Shown piece after piece: positions 8,282 through 16,802 of a stretch of DNA of 41,177 nucleotides. Both the position numbers and the translations under genes were made by a program. This DNA is from an uncultured Thermomicrobium sp. (GTDB taxonomy: Bacteria; Chloroflexota; Chloroflexia; Thermomicrobiales; Thermomicrobiaceae), in contig CALIMB010000031.1 in assembly GCA_938028665.1 (NCBI GenBank), positions 1 through 41,177 on the forward strand, given 5' to 3'. Numbering within the stretch: the stretch's first letter is position 1; every line of letters starts with the position of its first letter. The notes below the pieces were generated by a model. That model saw nothing but the letters and a program-made list of their open reading frames with translations, was not told the DNA's origin and searched no databases.

Positions 8282-8311
8282 ATTCTACTGCCCGCTCATG
8301 CTGTCTGTCAC
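8282..8311 (-). promoter_or_regulatory. Promoter of the metal-sensor/ATPase operon
   Basis: Minus strand: GTGACA at 8306-8311, an 18-nt spacer and TAGAAT at 8282-8287. Transcription would start inside the adjacent inverted repeat. Confidence 0.5.
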
Positions 8312-8458
8312 ACGGTTAGGGTGGCCAGCTGCCGTCAGACTGCCAGGCACAATCCCTGCCGACCATCCGCTCTTCAGTTTCGCCCTGAGATCAGCCCCTC
8401 TCCCCAAAGCAGTACTAACGGAAGGATAGGTGCGAGCACATTTTGGTCAACGTCATGG

Positions 8459-8587
8459 GCGGATCCGACGCACTGTGACCGAGAGGGTAAGACACCGGTC
8501 ACAGTACACAACATCCGCGGTGCGGTGAGCTAAGCAGATCCGGTGCATCGCGTCGCTCCTCTCACCTTCTGCTCCCTGCACCGGATC
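8459..8587 (+). promoter_or_regulatory. Hairpin-rich leader or intergenic structure upstream of metG
   Basis: Three helices are visible. GCGGAT 8459-8464 pairs with ATCCGC 8513-8518. Inside it ACTGTGACCG 8472-8481 pairs with CGGTCACAGT 8496-8505 over a 14-nt loop. Next, GATCCGGTGCA 8537-8547 pairs with TGCACCGGATC 8577-8587. A later small stem (CCGATT/AATCGG, 8647-8664) precedes the start codon of metG. No U tract follows any of them. I do not recognise the T-box or SAM cores. No strong plus-strand promoter was found before it, so whether it is transcribed with metG is open. Confidence 0.4.
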
Positions 8588-8707
8588 CCGGCATGCTCAG
8601 GATACTGTTCCGTTTTGTCCTGCCACAGTGTGAGCTGGAGGAAGCCGATTTGCTTTAATCGGAAGCTAAGATGAGCGGTTCGGACGAGCGAGCAGGAGTA
8701 ATAGGCG

Positions 8708-10462
8708 ATGCCTGAAACGATCGGTGTCTTTGTCGCGTGGCCGTACGCCAACGGTGATCTCCACCTCGGTCATGTGGCTGGTGTCTATATTCCCGCTGAC
8801 ACCTTTGCCCGCTATCACCGTCTCCGTGGTAATCGCGTGCTCATGGTCAGCGGAAGCGATGCCCATGGGACACCGATCACCGTAGCCGCTGAGCGCGAAG
8901 GCGTCACGCCAGAGGACATCTTCAAGCGCTACCACCGTCGCTTCCTCGAGACCTACCAGAAACTTGGGATCACCTTCGACCTTTTCACGCATACGCATAC
9001 TCGAAATCACTTCAGTGTCGCCCAGGAGATGTTCCGCACCCTCTACGAGCGTGGATACATTTTCACCCAGACCCAGATCCAGCTCTACTGCGAGTACGAC
9101 CGCCGGTTTCTCCCTGACCGCTATGTTGAGGGTACCTGTCCCTACTGTGGGTACCCAAACGCACGCGGCGACCAGTGTGATAACTGCGGCCGCACTCTTG
9201 ATGCCATCGAGCTTATCGACCCACGGTGTCGCCTCTGCGGACAGCGTCCTGTCCCTCGGGCAACAGAGCACTTTTTCTTTGACCTGCCGAGCTTCACCGA
9301 TCGCCTGCTGGCATACCTGGAGCGGCAGACCCACTGGCGCCCAAATGTCCAGCACTTTGTCCGAAACTTCATCCAGGACGGACTCAAGCCCCGACCAGTC
9401 TCCCGCGATTTGGAATGGGGTATTCCGCTGCCCATCCCTGGCTACGAGCAAAAAGTGATGTACGTCTGGTTCGAAGCGGTGATCGGTTATCTCTCGGCCA
9501 GTATTGAGTGGGCACTCGCCGAAGATCGACCTGAGGCCTGGGAGGCGTGGTGGCGTGATCCCGCCGCTCGCGGGTACTACTTCATCGGGAAAGATAACAT
9601 TCCTTTTCATGCCATCATCTGGCCTGCCGAGCTCATGGGCTATGATGAGACGCTCAATCTGCCGTACGATATCCCCGCCAACGAATTCCTCAATCTCGAG
9701 GGCCAGCAGTTCTCGACCAGCCGCAACTGGGCCATCTGGGTACCCGATTTTCTCTCTCGCTACGCACCTGATCCGCTCCGCGACTACCTGACGAGCATCG
9801 CTCCTGAGTCGCGTGACAGCGAGTTCACGTGGCAGGGATTCCTGGAGCGGAACAACAACGAGCTCCTCGCAACATGGGGGAACTTGGTCCACCGGATCTT
9901 GACTTTCGTCCAATCCCGGTTTGAGGGGCGTGTGCCAGAGCCGGGTGAGTTCGACGGCCGTGATCACCTCCTCCTTAACCAGATTGCGACCGGCTTCCAG
10001 CGTATCGGGGACCTCTACGAGCGAGTGGAACTGAAGGCCGCCCAGCGCGAGGCGATGGCCCTGGCACGCGAGGTGAATCGCTACCTCGATGAGAAAGCAC
10101 CGTGGTTTCAGATTCGTCAGGATCGGCAAGCTGCCGCGACCACGATCTTTGTGGCCCTGCGCGCTATCGACTCGCTCAAGCTACTACTCGCTCCTGTCCT
10201 TCCCTTCTCGAGCGAACAGCTCCACCACATGCTCGGCCACACTGAGCCACTCTTCGGCGAACTGGTCATTGAACCGGGACCAGAAACCGGCGGGCATGAA
10301 GTGCTCCGCTATCGACCAGCCCCTAGCGAAGGACGTGACCGCTGGGGACCAAGTGCTCTCGAGGCGGGACGACCACTACCGCCACCTCAGCCACTCTATC
10401 AGAAGCTCGACGAAGGAATTGTAGAACAGGAGCGACAACGCCTCCTCACCCAGTCTCGCTAG
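8708..10462 (+). CDS. metG: Methionyl-tRNA synthetase
   Basis: A 584-residue class I synthetase that charges tRNA-Met. The HIGH signature is HLGH at residues 19-22. The KMSKS loop reads FSTSR near residue 335, the variant common in archaeal-type and many thermophile enzymes. Four CxxC-type knuckles lie between about residues 144 and 187 (CPYC, CDNC, CRLC with flanks) and form the zinc-bearing connective domain. An alpha-helical anticodon-binding domain follows. The C-terminal EMAP/Trbp111 dimerisation domain found in some MetRS proteins is absent. The ATG at 8708 has a GCAGGAG site about 12 nt upstream. It stands alone, divergent from the metal operon. Confidence 0.96.
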   Translation: MPETIGVFVAWPYANGDLHLGHVAGVYIPADTFARYHRLRGNRVLMVSGSDAHGTPITVAAEREGVTPEDIFKRYHRRFLETYQKLGITFDLFTHTHTRNHFSVAQEMFRTLYERGYIFTQTQIQLYCEYDRRFLPDRYVEGTCPYCGYPNARGDQCDNCGRTLDAIELIDPRCRLCGQRPVPRATEHFFFDLPSFTDRLLAYLERQTHWRPNVQHFVRNFIQDGLKPRPVSRDLEWGIPLPIPGYEQKVMYVWFEAVIGYLSASIEWALAEDRPEAWEAWWRDPAARGYYFIGKDNIPFHAIIWPAELMGYDETLNLPYDIPANEFLNLEGQQFSTSRNWAIWVPDFLSRYAPDPLRDYLTSIAPESRDSEFTWQGFLERNNNELLATWGNLVHRILTFVQSRFEGRVPEPGEFDGRDHLLLNQIATGFQRIGDLYERVELKAAQREAMALAREVNRYLDEKAPWFQIRQDRQAAATTIFVALRAIDSLKLLLAPVLPFSSEQLHHMLGHTEPLFGELVIEPGPETGGHEVLRYRPAPSEGRDRWGPSALEAGRPLPPPQPLYQKLDEGIVEQERQRLLTQSR

Positions 10463-10780
10463 CACCACACTACTCCGTGGACCTCCTCGCAGGACCGGCG
10501 GTGATGGGTTCCGCAGAGCACGGCTTACTCAAGAAGCACCTGTCGCTCGCTGCTGAGCACTGATTTCTGCAGACTGGCTCGCGTTGAACGATGCGTCCGA
10601 CAGGCGGTTTGGCTTTCTATCGGTGACGCGGGTGTCCGGGTAGGGAACCTTCTGCCCCTACCGAGCGAGCAGATCACAGCACAAACACAGTACGCACCAG
10701 TGAGCCGCACCATGGCACGAAGGCGGTGGCTCCCTTCTGCCCACGCTCCAATGAGTCTTCCTCTGCCGGCAGATCAGCCG
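10463..10780. other. Intergenic region between convergent metG and transglycosylase genes
   Basis: No gene is seen. One short stem of the type GGTAGGG/CCCCTACC lies near 10638-10662 and may help end transcription from either side; no U tract follows. Confidence 0.35.
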
Positions 10781-13042
10781 TCATTCGTCCGTCATACCGT
10801 AGAGCTCTTGGTAAGCGCGGTACCCGGTGTAGACCCGCTGAACGTAGGCGTACGTCTCGCGGTAGGGAATCCACTCGACAAAGAGATCAGGATCGCTTGT
10901 CGGCCGCTCCCGAAGCCATTGTTGCACAGCACCAGCTCCTGCGTTGTAGCTTGCGAGTACGAGATAGAGCTGGCCGTGGAACTGCTCGAGACGGCGTGCC
11001 AGTCCAGCAGCTCCCAAAAGGATGCTCGTCGCCGGACGGAACAAGTCGTCTGGAGACCAGCGTGCCAGGCCGAGTTCTGCAGCTAGTGCCGCACCGGTAT
11101 CCGGCATCACTTGGGTGAGTCCACGTGCCCCGGCCGGTGAAACCGCCGTTGGTTCGAAGGTGCTCTCTTGACGAATCAAGGCAGCGAGCAACAAGGGATC
11201 GACGCCAAAACGCATGCTCACCGGCACCAACAATTCAGGATAGGGCACGGGTGCAAGGAGCGGAGCCAGTACAGTTCGCGGCACTTCCGTTCCCGAAGCG
11301 AGTCGGAGCCCAATGCGATACGCGTACGCTGCCTCGCCATAGCGAAGGAGCTCCCATCCAAATGCAGCGAGTGCAATTGGATCGTCACGGAGCTCCTCAG
11401 CAGCCACGTTGACCTCCCACCCGGCTGCCTCGCGCTCACCCAGATCCAGCAGCAGCAACGCACGGCGCGCCGCACTGCTCGCCTGGATACGCTGCGCTGC
11501 GGTCTCGTTCGTTACGCCGAGGCTCGCAAGCCAGATAGTCAATGGTCGATCGTTCGGCTGCAACGGGCTGAGTTGCTCTGGCATCTTCGCCAGCGGCGAC
11601 TCGCCATGCAGGAGTTCGCGAGCACGCTGGCCATAGAAAGTTTGGGGCTCGCTTTGCAGCACGCGTTGCCATACCTGCTGTGCACTTGCAAGGTCACCGC
11701 GCGCTGCCAGTGCCTTGCCGTACCAGAAACTGGTACGTGCATCACGACCTCCAGCCAGATCCTTCCACAGGACGGCAGCGCTCTCGATATCGCCACGTCC
11801 GTAGGCCAGGAGACCAAGTCTGAACCGTGCCACGCCGGCTGCCGTCGTCCCTGGATATTGCGCAAGCACGCGGCGGTAGAGTTCTTCAGCACGAGCCTCG
11901 TCATCCCATTCGACAAGTGTTCCAGCCGTAACAAGCGCGTCCGGAGTACGGGCATCCTGCGGATACCGATCGCTCATCGCTACTAGTTCTTGAACACCCG
12001 TCACTACATCCCCGCTCCGCACCCGCGCGATGGCTCGCTGGTACCAAGCATCAGCACGTACTGGATCCGCGTCCAGCACGGCCGAATAGCCGGCGATTGC
12101 ATTTGTGTAGCGTCCGGCAACGAAGGCTATCGCGGCACGACGTTCAGTCGGTACGACGCTCCCGGCGCCCAGAGCATCCAATTCATCGAGAGCGTGCACA
12201 GCTGCAGTGCTCTCTGGCGCGATTTCAATCGCCATGAGCAGATCAGCCTGCGCTGCCGACACGTCCCCAAGTTTCCGCGCTGCGCGGGCTCGTTGGACGA
12301 GAAGTGTGGCGCGATAACTCGGAATCGTCGCAAGTTCCAGAAGACGAGTTATCGTCTCACGAACGGCTAAAAAGTCACCACGCTGCTCCGCACGCATCCT
12401 TCGCCACTCCAGGGCGGCCACGGCGAGTCGCCTGATTGGTGCAGTGGTGACAATCTGATCGACAAGCTGCTCTGCCTCTGTTTCCCGTCTCGTACTCGCC
12501 AAGACGTCCAGCCAACGGTACTCGAGATATGGCGCGAGTTCCGGAAGCAAACGAACCGCAACGCGGAGTTGTTCGGATGCTTGCTCGTGTTCCCCAAGCG
12601 TAGCCAACGCACGAGCAGCAAGAACCGCTGCTATCCCTGCTGCTCGCTGATCCGGCGCCCGTTGTGCTGCTTCAACAGCGAGCTCGAGCGCCACATGTGC
12701 GTCCCCGTGCTCCAGTATCGCCCGTGCCAGGAGGAGCCGCGCTTCCAGCCGGTGCGCCGGATCAGGAGCTCCAAGGGCATTAGCCAAAAGCTGCGCTGCC
12801 TCCGCCGGTGAACCAGAAGCCAACAGCCGCCGCGCCTGCTCCAGCGCCGTTGTTGGATTGGTCGGTACCGGCACGGCTAGGGCCGGCGGCGTTGGATTCG
12901 TTCCTGCACCAGCTTGATGACTAACAGGTGTTGCCTCAGGAATCACTACTGGAACTGGTACCTGCCAAGAGGCAGCGACTGCGGCAAGGAGCGCAGCCAG
13001 TACAAGCGAGCCGTGCAAGAGTCCGCGCCCTTGACCCGTCAC
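10781..13042 (-). CDS. Slt-type lytic murein transglycosylase with TPR repeats
   Basis: A 753-residue exported peptidoglycan lyase. A signal peptide or anchor (GLLHGSLVLAALLAAVAASW) is followed by a Pro/Thr-rich linker. About 500 residues of helical TPR-like repeats come next (for example YTNAIAGYSAVLDADPVRADAWYQRAI, read in two blocks). The C-terminal SLT domain is from about residue 590: the catalytic Glu lies in RQESTFEPTAVSP, then GARGLTQVMPDT and ASYNAGAGAVQQWL. It cleaves the MurNAc-GlcNAc bond to form anhydro-MurNAc. The helical superhelix is the Slt70 layout. GTG at 13042 sits behind GGAGGAGGGA. It is monocistronic, with a 730-bp empty region upstream. Confidence 0.9.
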   Translation of the reverse strand: MTGQGRGLLHGSLVLAALLAAVAASWQVPVPVVIPEATPVSHQAGAGTNPTPPALAVPVPTNPTTALEQARRLLASGSPAEAAQLLANALGAPDPAHRLEARLLLARAILEHGDAHVALELAVEAAQRAPDQRAAGIAAVLAARALATLGEHEQASEQLRVAVRLLPELAPYLEYRWLDVLASTRRETEAEQLVDQIVTTAPIRRLAVAALEWRRMRAEQRGDFLAVRETITRLLELATIPSYRATLLVQRARAARKLGDVSAAQADLLMAIEIAPESTAAVHALDELDALGAGSVVPTERRAAIAFVAGRYTNAIAGYSAVLDADPVRADAWYQRAIARVRSGDVVTGVQELVAMSDRYPQDARTPDALVTAGTLVEWDDEARAEELYRRVLAQYPGTTAAGVARFRLGLLAYGRGDIESAAVLWKDLAGGRDARTSFWYGKALAARGDLASAQQVWQRVLQSEPQTFYGQRARELLHGESPLAKMPEQLSPLQPNDRPLTIWLASLGVTNETAAQRIQASSAARRALLLLDLGEREAAGWEVNVAAEELRDDPIALAAFGWELLRYGEAAYAYRIGLRLASGTEVPRTVLAPLLAPVPYPELLVPVSMRFGVDPLLLAALIRQESTFEPTAVSPAGARGLTQVMPDTGAALAAELGLARWSPDDLFRPATSILLGAAGLARRLEQFHGQLYLVLASYNAGAGAVQQWLRERPTSDPDLFVEWIPYRETYAYVQRVYTGYRAYQELYGMTDE

Positions 13043-13741
13043 ACTCCCTCCTCCCGAATACTGTGGACCGCTTGTGTGAGGATACCGCTAGCAACACTCG
13101 GCCACGGAAATCGAGCGTCGTGTCTTCCCACGGCAAGCACGAATAGGTCACCTCCCAAGTACCAGGCACGATGTGGTGCACACAAGAGCAACGCCCATCC
13201 AGGCCTCAGCTACGCATCATTCTGCTGGAGGGGAAACCAGAGGCAGCACAGGAGACGTGGCACTCAGCACTCTTCATTCACCCGGACCGGGTGTCACGAA
13301 CTACCTTCTTGCTGGGCATCGCAAGAGAGACAAGACACCCTCTGTTCACCACTCGATCAGCCATCCTTGTCCTCCGTCCGAACAACGAGAATTTGTTTAT
13401 ACAGCCTGATTCTTACGCAGCTCTCTTGCTCCTCATGCCGACAGTGGGCAGATATGGCGCAGCGTATGCCTTCGCTTGGGCCATTCCATGCACCGACATC
13501 GCGTGGGTGGGTCTTGCTCCCTCTTTCAGCGACGTGCGGTTCTTCCTTGCCCTGCGCAGAGCGGCCATGCTGGTGGTATGACAGGCATGATGGATCAGTT
13601 CTGAACGCTTTTGCTTCCTGGCCGCTGGCGGTCGGCCTGTCCTCGACCAGGACTCTGCTTGTGATGAGATCATCCGCGGCAATGCCTCGAAATACACCAT
13701 ACTCGAGTGAGCAGCAGAAAGAGCAAGAAAAAGCATAACGG
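13043..13741. other. Gene-poor stretch between divergent genes
   Basis: No gene is supported. Open frames lack ribosome sites and motifs. A CACCCGG-a-CCGGGTG palindrome lies near 13280. A TATCCT box near 13084 on the minus strand may belong to the transglycosylase promoter. Confidence 0.35.
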
Positions 13742-13757
13742 GAAATGGTACCATTTC
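13742..13757. promoter_or_regulatory. Perfect 16-bp palindrome, candidate operator
   Basis: GAAATGGTACCATTTC reads the same on both strands. It ends 18 bases upstream of a TATAGT -10 box (13776-13781) and so covers the -35 region of the SHOCT gene promoter. It is a likely repressor or activator site; the binding protein is unknown. Confidence 0.5.
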
Positions 13758-13810
13758 TCGGATACCGGGATGGGGTATAGTAGATGATGGGTAACGAGAG
13801 GAGGGAGACC

Positions 13811-14093
13811 ATGATGCCCTGTCCATGGTGTGGCCCGTGGGGTGGCGGCATGATGGGCGGGTTGGAGTACCTGGTGGTGGGGACTCATCATGATGATCTT
13901 CTGGTTGCTTATCCTCATCGGTCTTGTGCTCTTGGTCGTCTGGGCGATCCGGCAAATCGTCCACCGAGAGGGAGTACCGACGGGCACGAGCCGGGCACTT
14001 GAGATCGTACAGGAGCGGTACGCGCGAGGGGAAATTAGCCGCGAGCAGTACGAGCAGATGCGGCGTGACCTTCTTGGTGGAGCCAGCGGATAA
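13811..14093 (+). CDS. Small SHOCT-domain membrane protein, possibly frameshifted near its N-terminus
   Basis: The frame from 13890 encodes 67 residues: a hydrophobic helix (MMIFWLLILIGLVLLVVWAI) and a C-terminal SHOCT motif (ALEIVQERYARGEISREQYE). That ATG lacks a good ribosome site. A strong GGAGGGAG site instead precedes the ATG at 13811, in another frame, which reads MMPCPWCGPWGGGMMGG. Such a Gly/Trp/Met/Cys head commonly precedes the helix in this family. A +1 shift near 13854-13862 (a G-rich run) would join it to GWSTWWWGLIMMIFW. The shift may be a base error, a mutation or programmed. The coordinates given cover the joined form; 13890-14093 is the conservative call. Function unknown. 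Confidence 0.6.
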
Positions 14094-14640
14094 GTCGAAA
14101 TCTGCTCATCCATGCCGTCGCGTCGCTTCTGGTTGGCATGCTCGTTCTCGGGGTCATGGGCACTGTCGCAAGCCGCCAGATTCTCCGTGACCTCAGCCCA
14201 GAGGAATGTGGCCACTGGATATCTCCCGGACGGCAACCGATCCAAAGTCCGGAACGCGAATCCCGTGCGGCAGTATGATGATGTTCATGACGTGTGTGGA
14301 CTGCTACGGGAGGCGATGGCTGTGGGCTGCCCACGCCAATGTTCGTCAACCCAGATATCCGGTACCGGAATGTGACCGATCCCTAGAGCATGCTCGGGCC
14401 TGACGGGAGTTGTGGATACAGGTAGTGCTCCGCCAACGAGAGTCGCTGCGCCATCACTGAGGGAATCGGCCCGGAGAACGACCGCTGATCCTGGCCAATG
14501 CCGCGCTGGCAATTGGCTGATCAGCAATTCCTGATCTCCTCGTCTCTCTGCAGACGCTACCGTAATTCATTCGTGTACCCCACAAGCAACGCGTGCTGGC
14601 TTGCTACAATCCAGCCGATGAGCCAACGCCGGAGTCTGCA
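14094..14640 (+). other. Unassigned stretch with a possible broken small gene
   Basis: One frame just after the SHOCT stop reads NLLIHAVASLLVGMLVLG, then SRQILRDLSPEECGHW, ending near 14278. It looks like an exported or anchored peptide but lacks a normal start upstream of its hydrophobic part. A further Cys-containing frame (FMTCVDCYGR) continues in another phase. This may be a decayed small gene. The remainder up to the glycosyltransferase shows nothing recognisable. Confidence 0.3.
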
Positions 14641-15432
14641 ATGACCGTCGAACTCAGCGTGATTATCCCAGCATACAACGAGGAACTGCGCTTGCCGCAG
14701 ACACTGGCGGCAGCCCAGGCATATCTCAACCAACAACCATGGAGCTGGGAACTGCTCGTCGCTGATGATGGAAGCGATGATGCAACGCCGGAACTTGTCC
14801 GCCACTGGAGCCAACGGGAGCCGCGCATCCGGTTACTGCGCCTCCCACATCGCGGTAAAGCCGCCGCTGTCCGCAGTGGTGTGCTCTCCTCAGTAGGCAC
14901 CTATGTCCTCTTTATGGACGCCGATCTTTCAACGCCCATTGAGTACGTCGAGCCAGCGTTGGCGTTACTCCGCCAAAGCTGGGACGTGGTCATCGGCTCC
15001 CGCGAAGGCGCGCTTGCCCGCCGCATTGGCGAACCCTGGCACCGCCACGCAATGGGCCGGGTCTATAACTGGCTTGTGCAGCTGCTGCTGTTACCAGGTA
15101 TCGACGACACCCAGTGCGGTTTCAAAGGGTTTCGTCGTCTTGTTGCCCTGGACCTTTTCGGTCGATCGCTCCTCTATCGTGATGGTCAGCGACCACTTCG
15201 TGGGCCCCGCGTCACCGGTTTTGACGTGGAACTGCTCTATATCGCCCGGCGGCGTGGATACCGTATTGCTGTCCTTCCCGTGACCTGGCGACACGTCGAA
15301 GGCTCAAAAGTCCGACCAGTGGTTGATGCCCTCCTTATGCTCCGGGATGTGCTGGCTGTACGCATCCACGCATGGCGCGGTGCTTATGACGGTGCATCAG
15401 CCCCCGTAGAGGAACGCACACTGGGTGACTGA
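14641..15432 (+). CDS. Family 2 glycosyltransferase, dolichyl-phosphate glucose/mannose synthase type
   Basis: A 263-residue GT-A enzyme transferring a sugar from a nucleotide donor, probably to a polyprenyl-phosphate carrier at the inner face of the membrane. Motifs: ELSVIIPAYNEELRLP at the N-terminus, LLVADDGSDDAT (nucleotide-binding Asp), YVLFMDADLSTP (DxD-like metal site), DTQCGFKGFRR, and GFDVELLYIARRRGYRI (catalytic-loop region). No C-terminal membrane helices are present, as in Alg5/DPM1-like forms. ATG at 14641 is chosen over an in-frame ATG at 14593 because the protein fold begins there and a GGAG lies upstream. The BNR-propeller gene follows about 40 bp downstream, likely in the same transcript. 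Confidence 0.85.
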   Translation: MTVELSVIIPAYNEELRLPQTLAAAQAYLNQQPWSWELLVADDGSDDATPELVRHWSQREPRIRLLRLPHRGKAAAVRSGVLSSVGTYVLFMDADLSTPIEYVEPALALLRQSWDVVIGSREGALARRIGEPWHRHAMGRVYNWLVQLLLLPGIDDTQCGFKGFRRLVALDLFGRSLLYRDGQRPLRGPRVTGFDVELLYIARRRGYRIAVLPVTWRHVEGSKVRPVVDALLMLRDVLAVRIHAWRGAYDGASAPVEERTLGD

Positions 15433-15471
15433 CTTCAGTATCGCGCCGCTTGAAAAACGAGGAGGACATCC

Positions 15472-16506
15472 ATGGCCGCAACAACGCTCTACGCGACAAC
15501 CGGTGATGACGTGGTTCTCCTCAGGGAAACAAGGCGTGGATGGACGGTCGAGCCACTCTTGCGTGGAGTCGGAGCGCAGTGTTTGGCTCTCGATCCGGGA
15601 GACGGCTATCGCCTCGCCGTCGGCACATTCGATGAGGGGATGTATCTCTCCGAAGACGGCGGTCGCAGCTGGAGGCGGGCAGAGCGGCTTCCCGCGACCC
15701 GCATCCTCTCGGTCGCAATCAGTTCGGCGTGGCGCGTTGCTGCACACGGTGTCCTCTTTGCTGGATGTGAGCCGAGCGCGTTGTATTGGAGCGAAGACGG
15801 TGGACGACATTGGCAGGAGGCAAGCGCGCTGCGGCAACTCCCCAGTGCTCCTAGCTGGTCGTTCCCGCCACGCCCCTGGACCTCACACGTGCGCGCTATT
15901 GCGCTTTCGTCCCGGGATCCCGGGTTGGTTCTGGTCGGGATCGAACTCGGCGGCATCCTGCGCAGCACCGATGGCGGCATGACGTGGGCTGACCAACGCC
16001 CGGGCTGCTACCTGGACTGCCACGCACTCCTTCTCCATCCCACAGCACCCCAGCTCGTCTACGAGGCAGCCGGTGGTGGCGTGGCACTGAGTGAAGACGC
16101 GGGAGACAGTTGGCGTGCTATCGACGAGGGGCTCGATCGTCGATACGTGTGGGCCTTAGCCAGCCCGCCGGACGATCCGACAGTCTGGTTTGTCTCCGCA
16201 GCACCAGGACCGCGGGAAGCACATGGTCCTGGTCCGCACCGCGGAGCAACACCCAACCGCGAAGGCACGGCACAAGCACGAATCTATCGGCGCCAGGGGG
16301 CGACCCCTTGGGAACCGACTGCGGGCTATCCCGACCCGCTCCCTTCAATGCCTTATGCCCTCATCGTCCCCATGAGTGAACCGCGGGTCATCTACGCCGG
16401 TTTCCGCAACGGCATCGTCTGGCGGGGAATTGAGCTCGGTGACGACTGGCAAGAACTCCCGGTGCGTCTCGACTCTCTCCTCACTCTCGCCGCCCCTCCG
16501 GCGTGA
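15472..16506 (+). CDS. BNR/Asp-box beta-propeller protein (photosystem assembly factor/sialidase-like fold)
   Basis: A 344-residue protein made of repeated Asp-box elements: YLSEDGGRSWRR, YWSEDGGRHWQE, LRSTDGGMTWAD and LSEDAGDSWRAI. It is therefore a beta-propeller of the BNR/YCF48/VPS10 type. No signal peptide is apparent; the N-terminus is MAATTLYATTGDDV. No catalytic sialidase residues (RIP motif) were seen, so enzymatic activity is not claimed. A strong GAGGAGG site lies seven bases before the ATG. It follows the glycosyltransferase in the same direction. Function unknown; such proteins often act as binding scaffolds. Confidence 0.75.
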   Translation: MAATTLYATTGDDVVLLRETRRGWTVEPLLRGVGAQCLALDPGDGYRLAVGTFDEGMYLSEDGGRSWRRAERLPATRILSVAISSAWRVAAHGVLFAGCEPSALYWSEDGGRHWQEASALRQLPSAPSWSFPPRPWTSHVRAIALSSRDPGLVLVGIELGGILRSTDGGMTWADQRPGCYLDCHALLLHPTAPQLVYEAAGGGVALSEDAGDSWRAIDEGLDRRYVWALASPPDDPTVWFVSAAPGPREAHGPGPHRGATPNREGTAQARIYRRQGATPWEPTAGYPDPLPSMPYALIVPMSEPRVIYAGFRNGIVWRGIELGDDWQELPVRLDSLLTLAAPPA

Positions 16507-16617
16507 GCGAACGACGAGACAGACCAGCAAATGGCAAGCGCCGCCCTTGCAATCTAGCCTGCTGACTATTCTGCAGTCGACCGATTCACGAAAACGGTCA
16601 TCACCGTTAACAGCCGA

Positions 16618-16714
16618 GCAGCGTTGCCAGCGCTCCTCAGACGAACCATGCCCACGTCGTGGCTTACTGTTGGCAAGCCTACGCGCAGCGTTGCCAGCGC
16701 TCCTCAGCCGAACC
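16618..16714. repeat. Two 30-bp direct repeats, period 67
   Basis: Copies at 16618-16647 and 16685-16714 differ at one position. Core: GTTGCCAGCGCTCCTCAG. They lie between the convergent BNR and MFS genes, a 296-bp gap that contains no gene. They may be a remnant of a small tandem duplication. Confidence 0.7.
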
Positions 16715-16802
16715 CTACTGGACAAGGGACACCAATGCGAACGAGATGGTCTACCTTCTCAGCTCTTCCGAGGTCACCACTCATTGTGGACAGAGGAAAC
16801 AC

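Noticed and set aside
8666-10129. 487-codon minus-strand frame opposite metG
   Set aside because: It is a mirror of the strong codon bias of metG, with no start signals or family resemblance.
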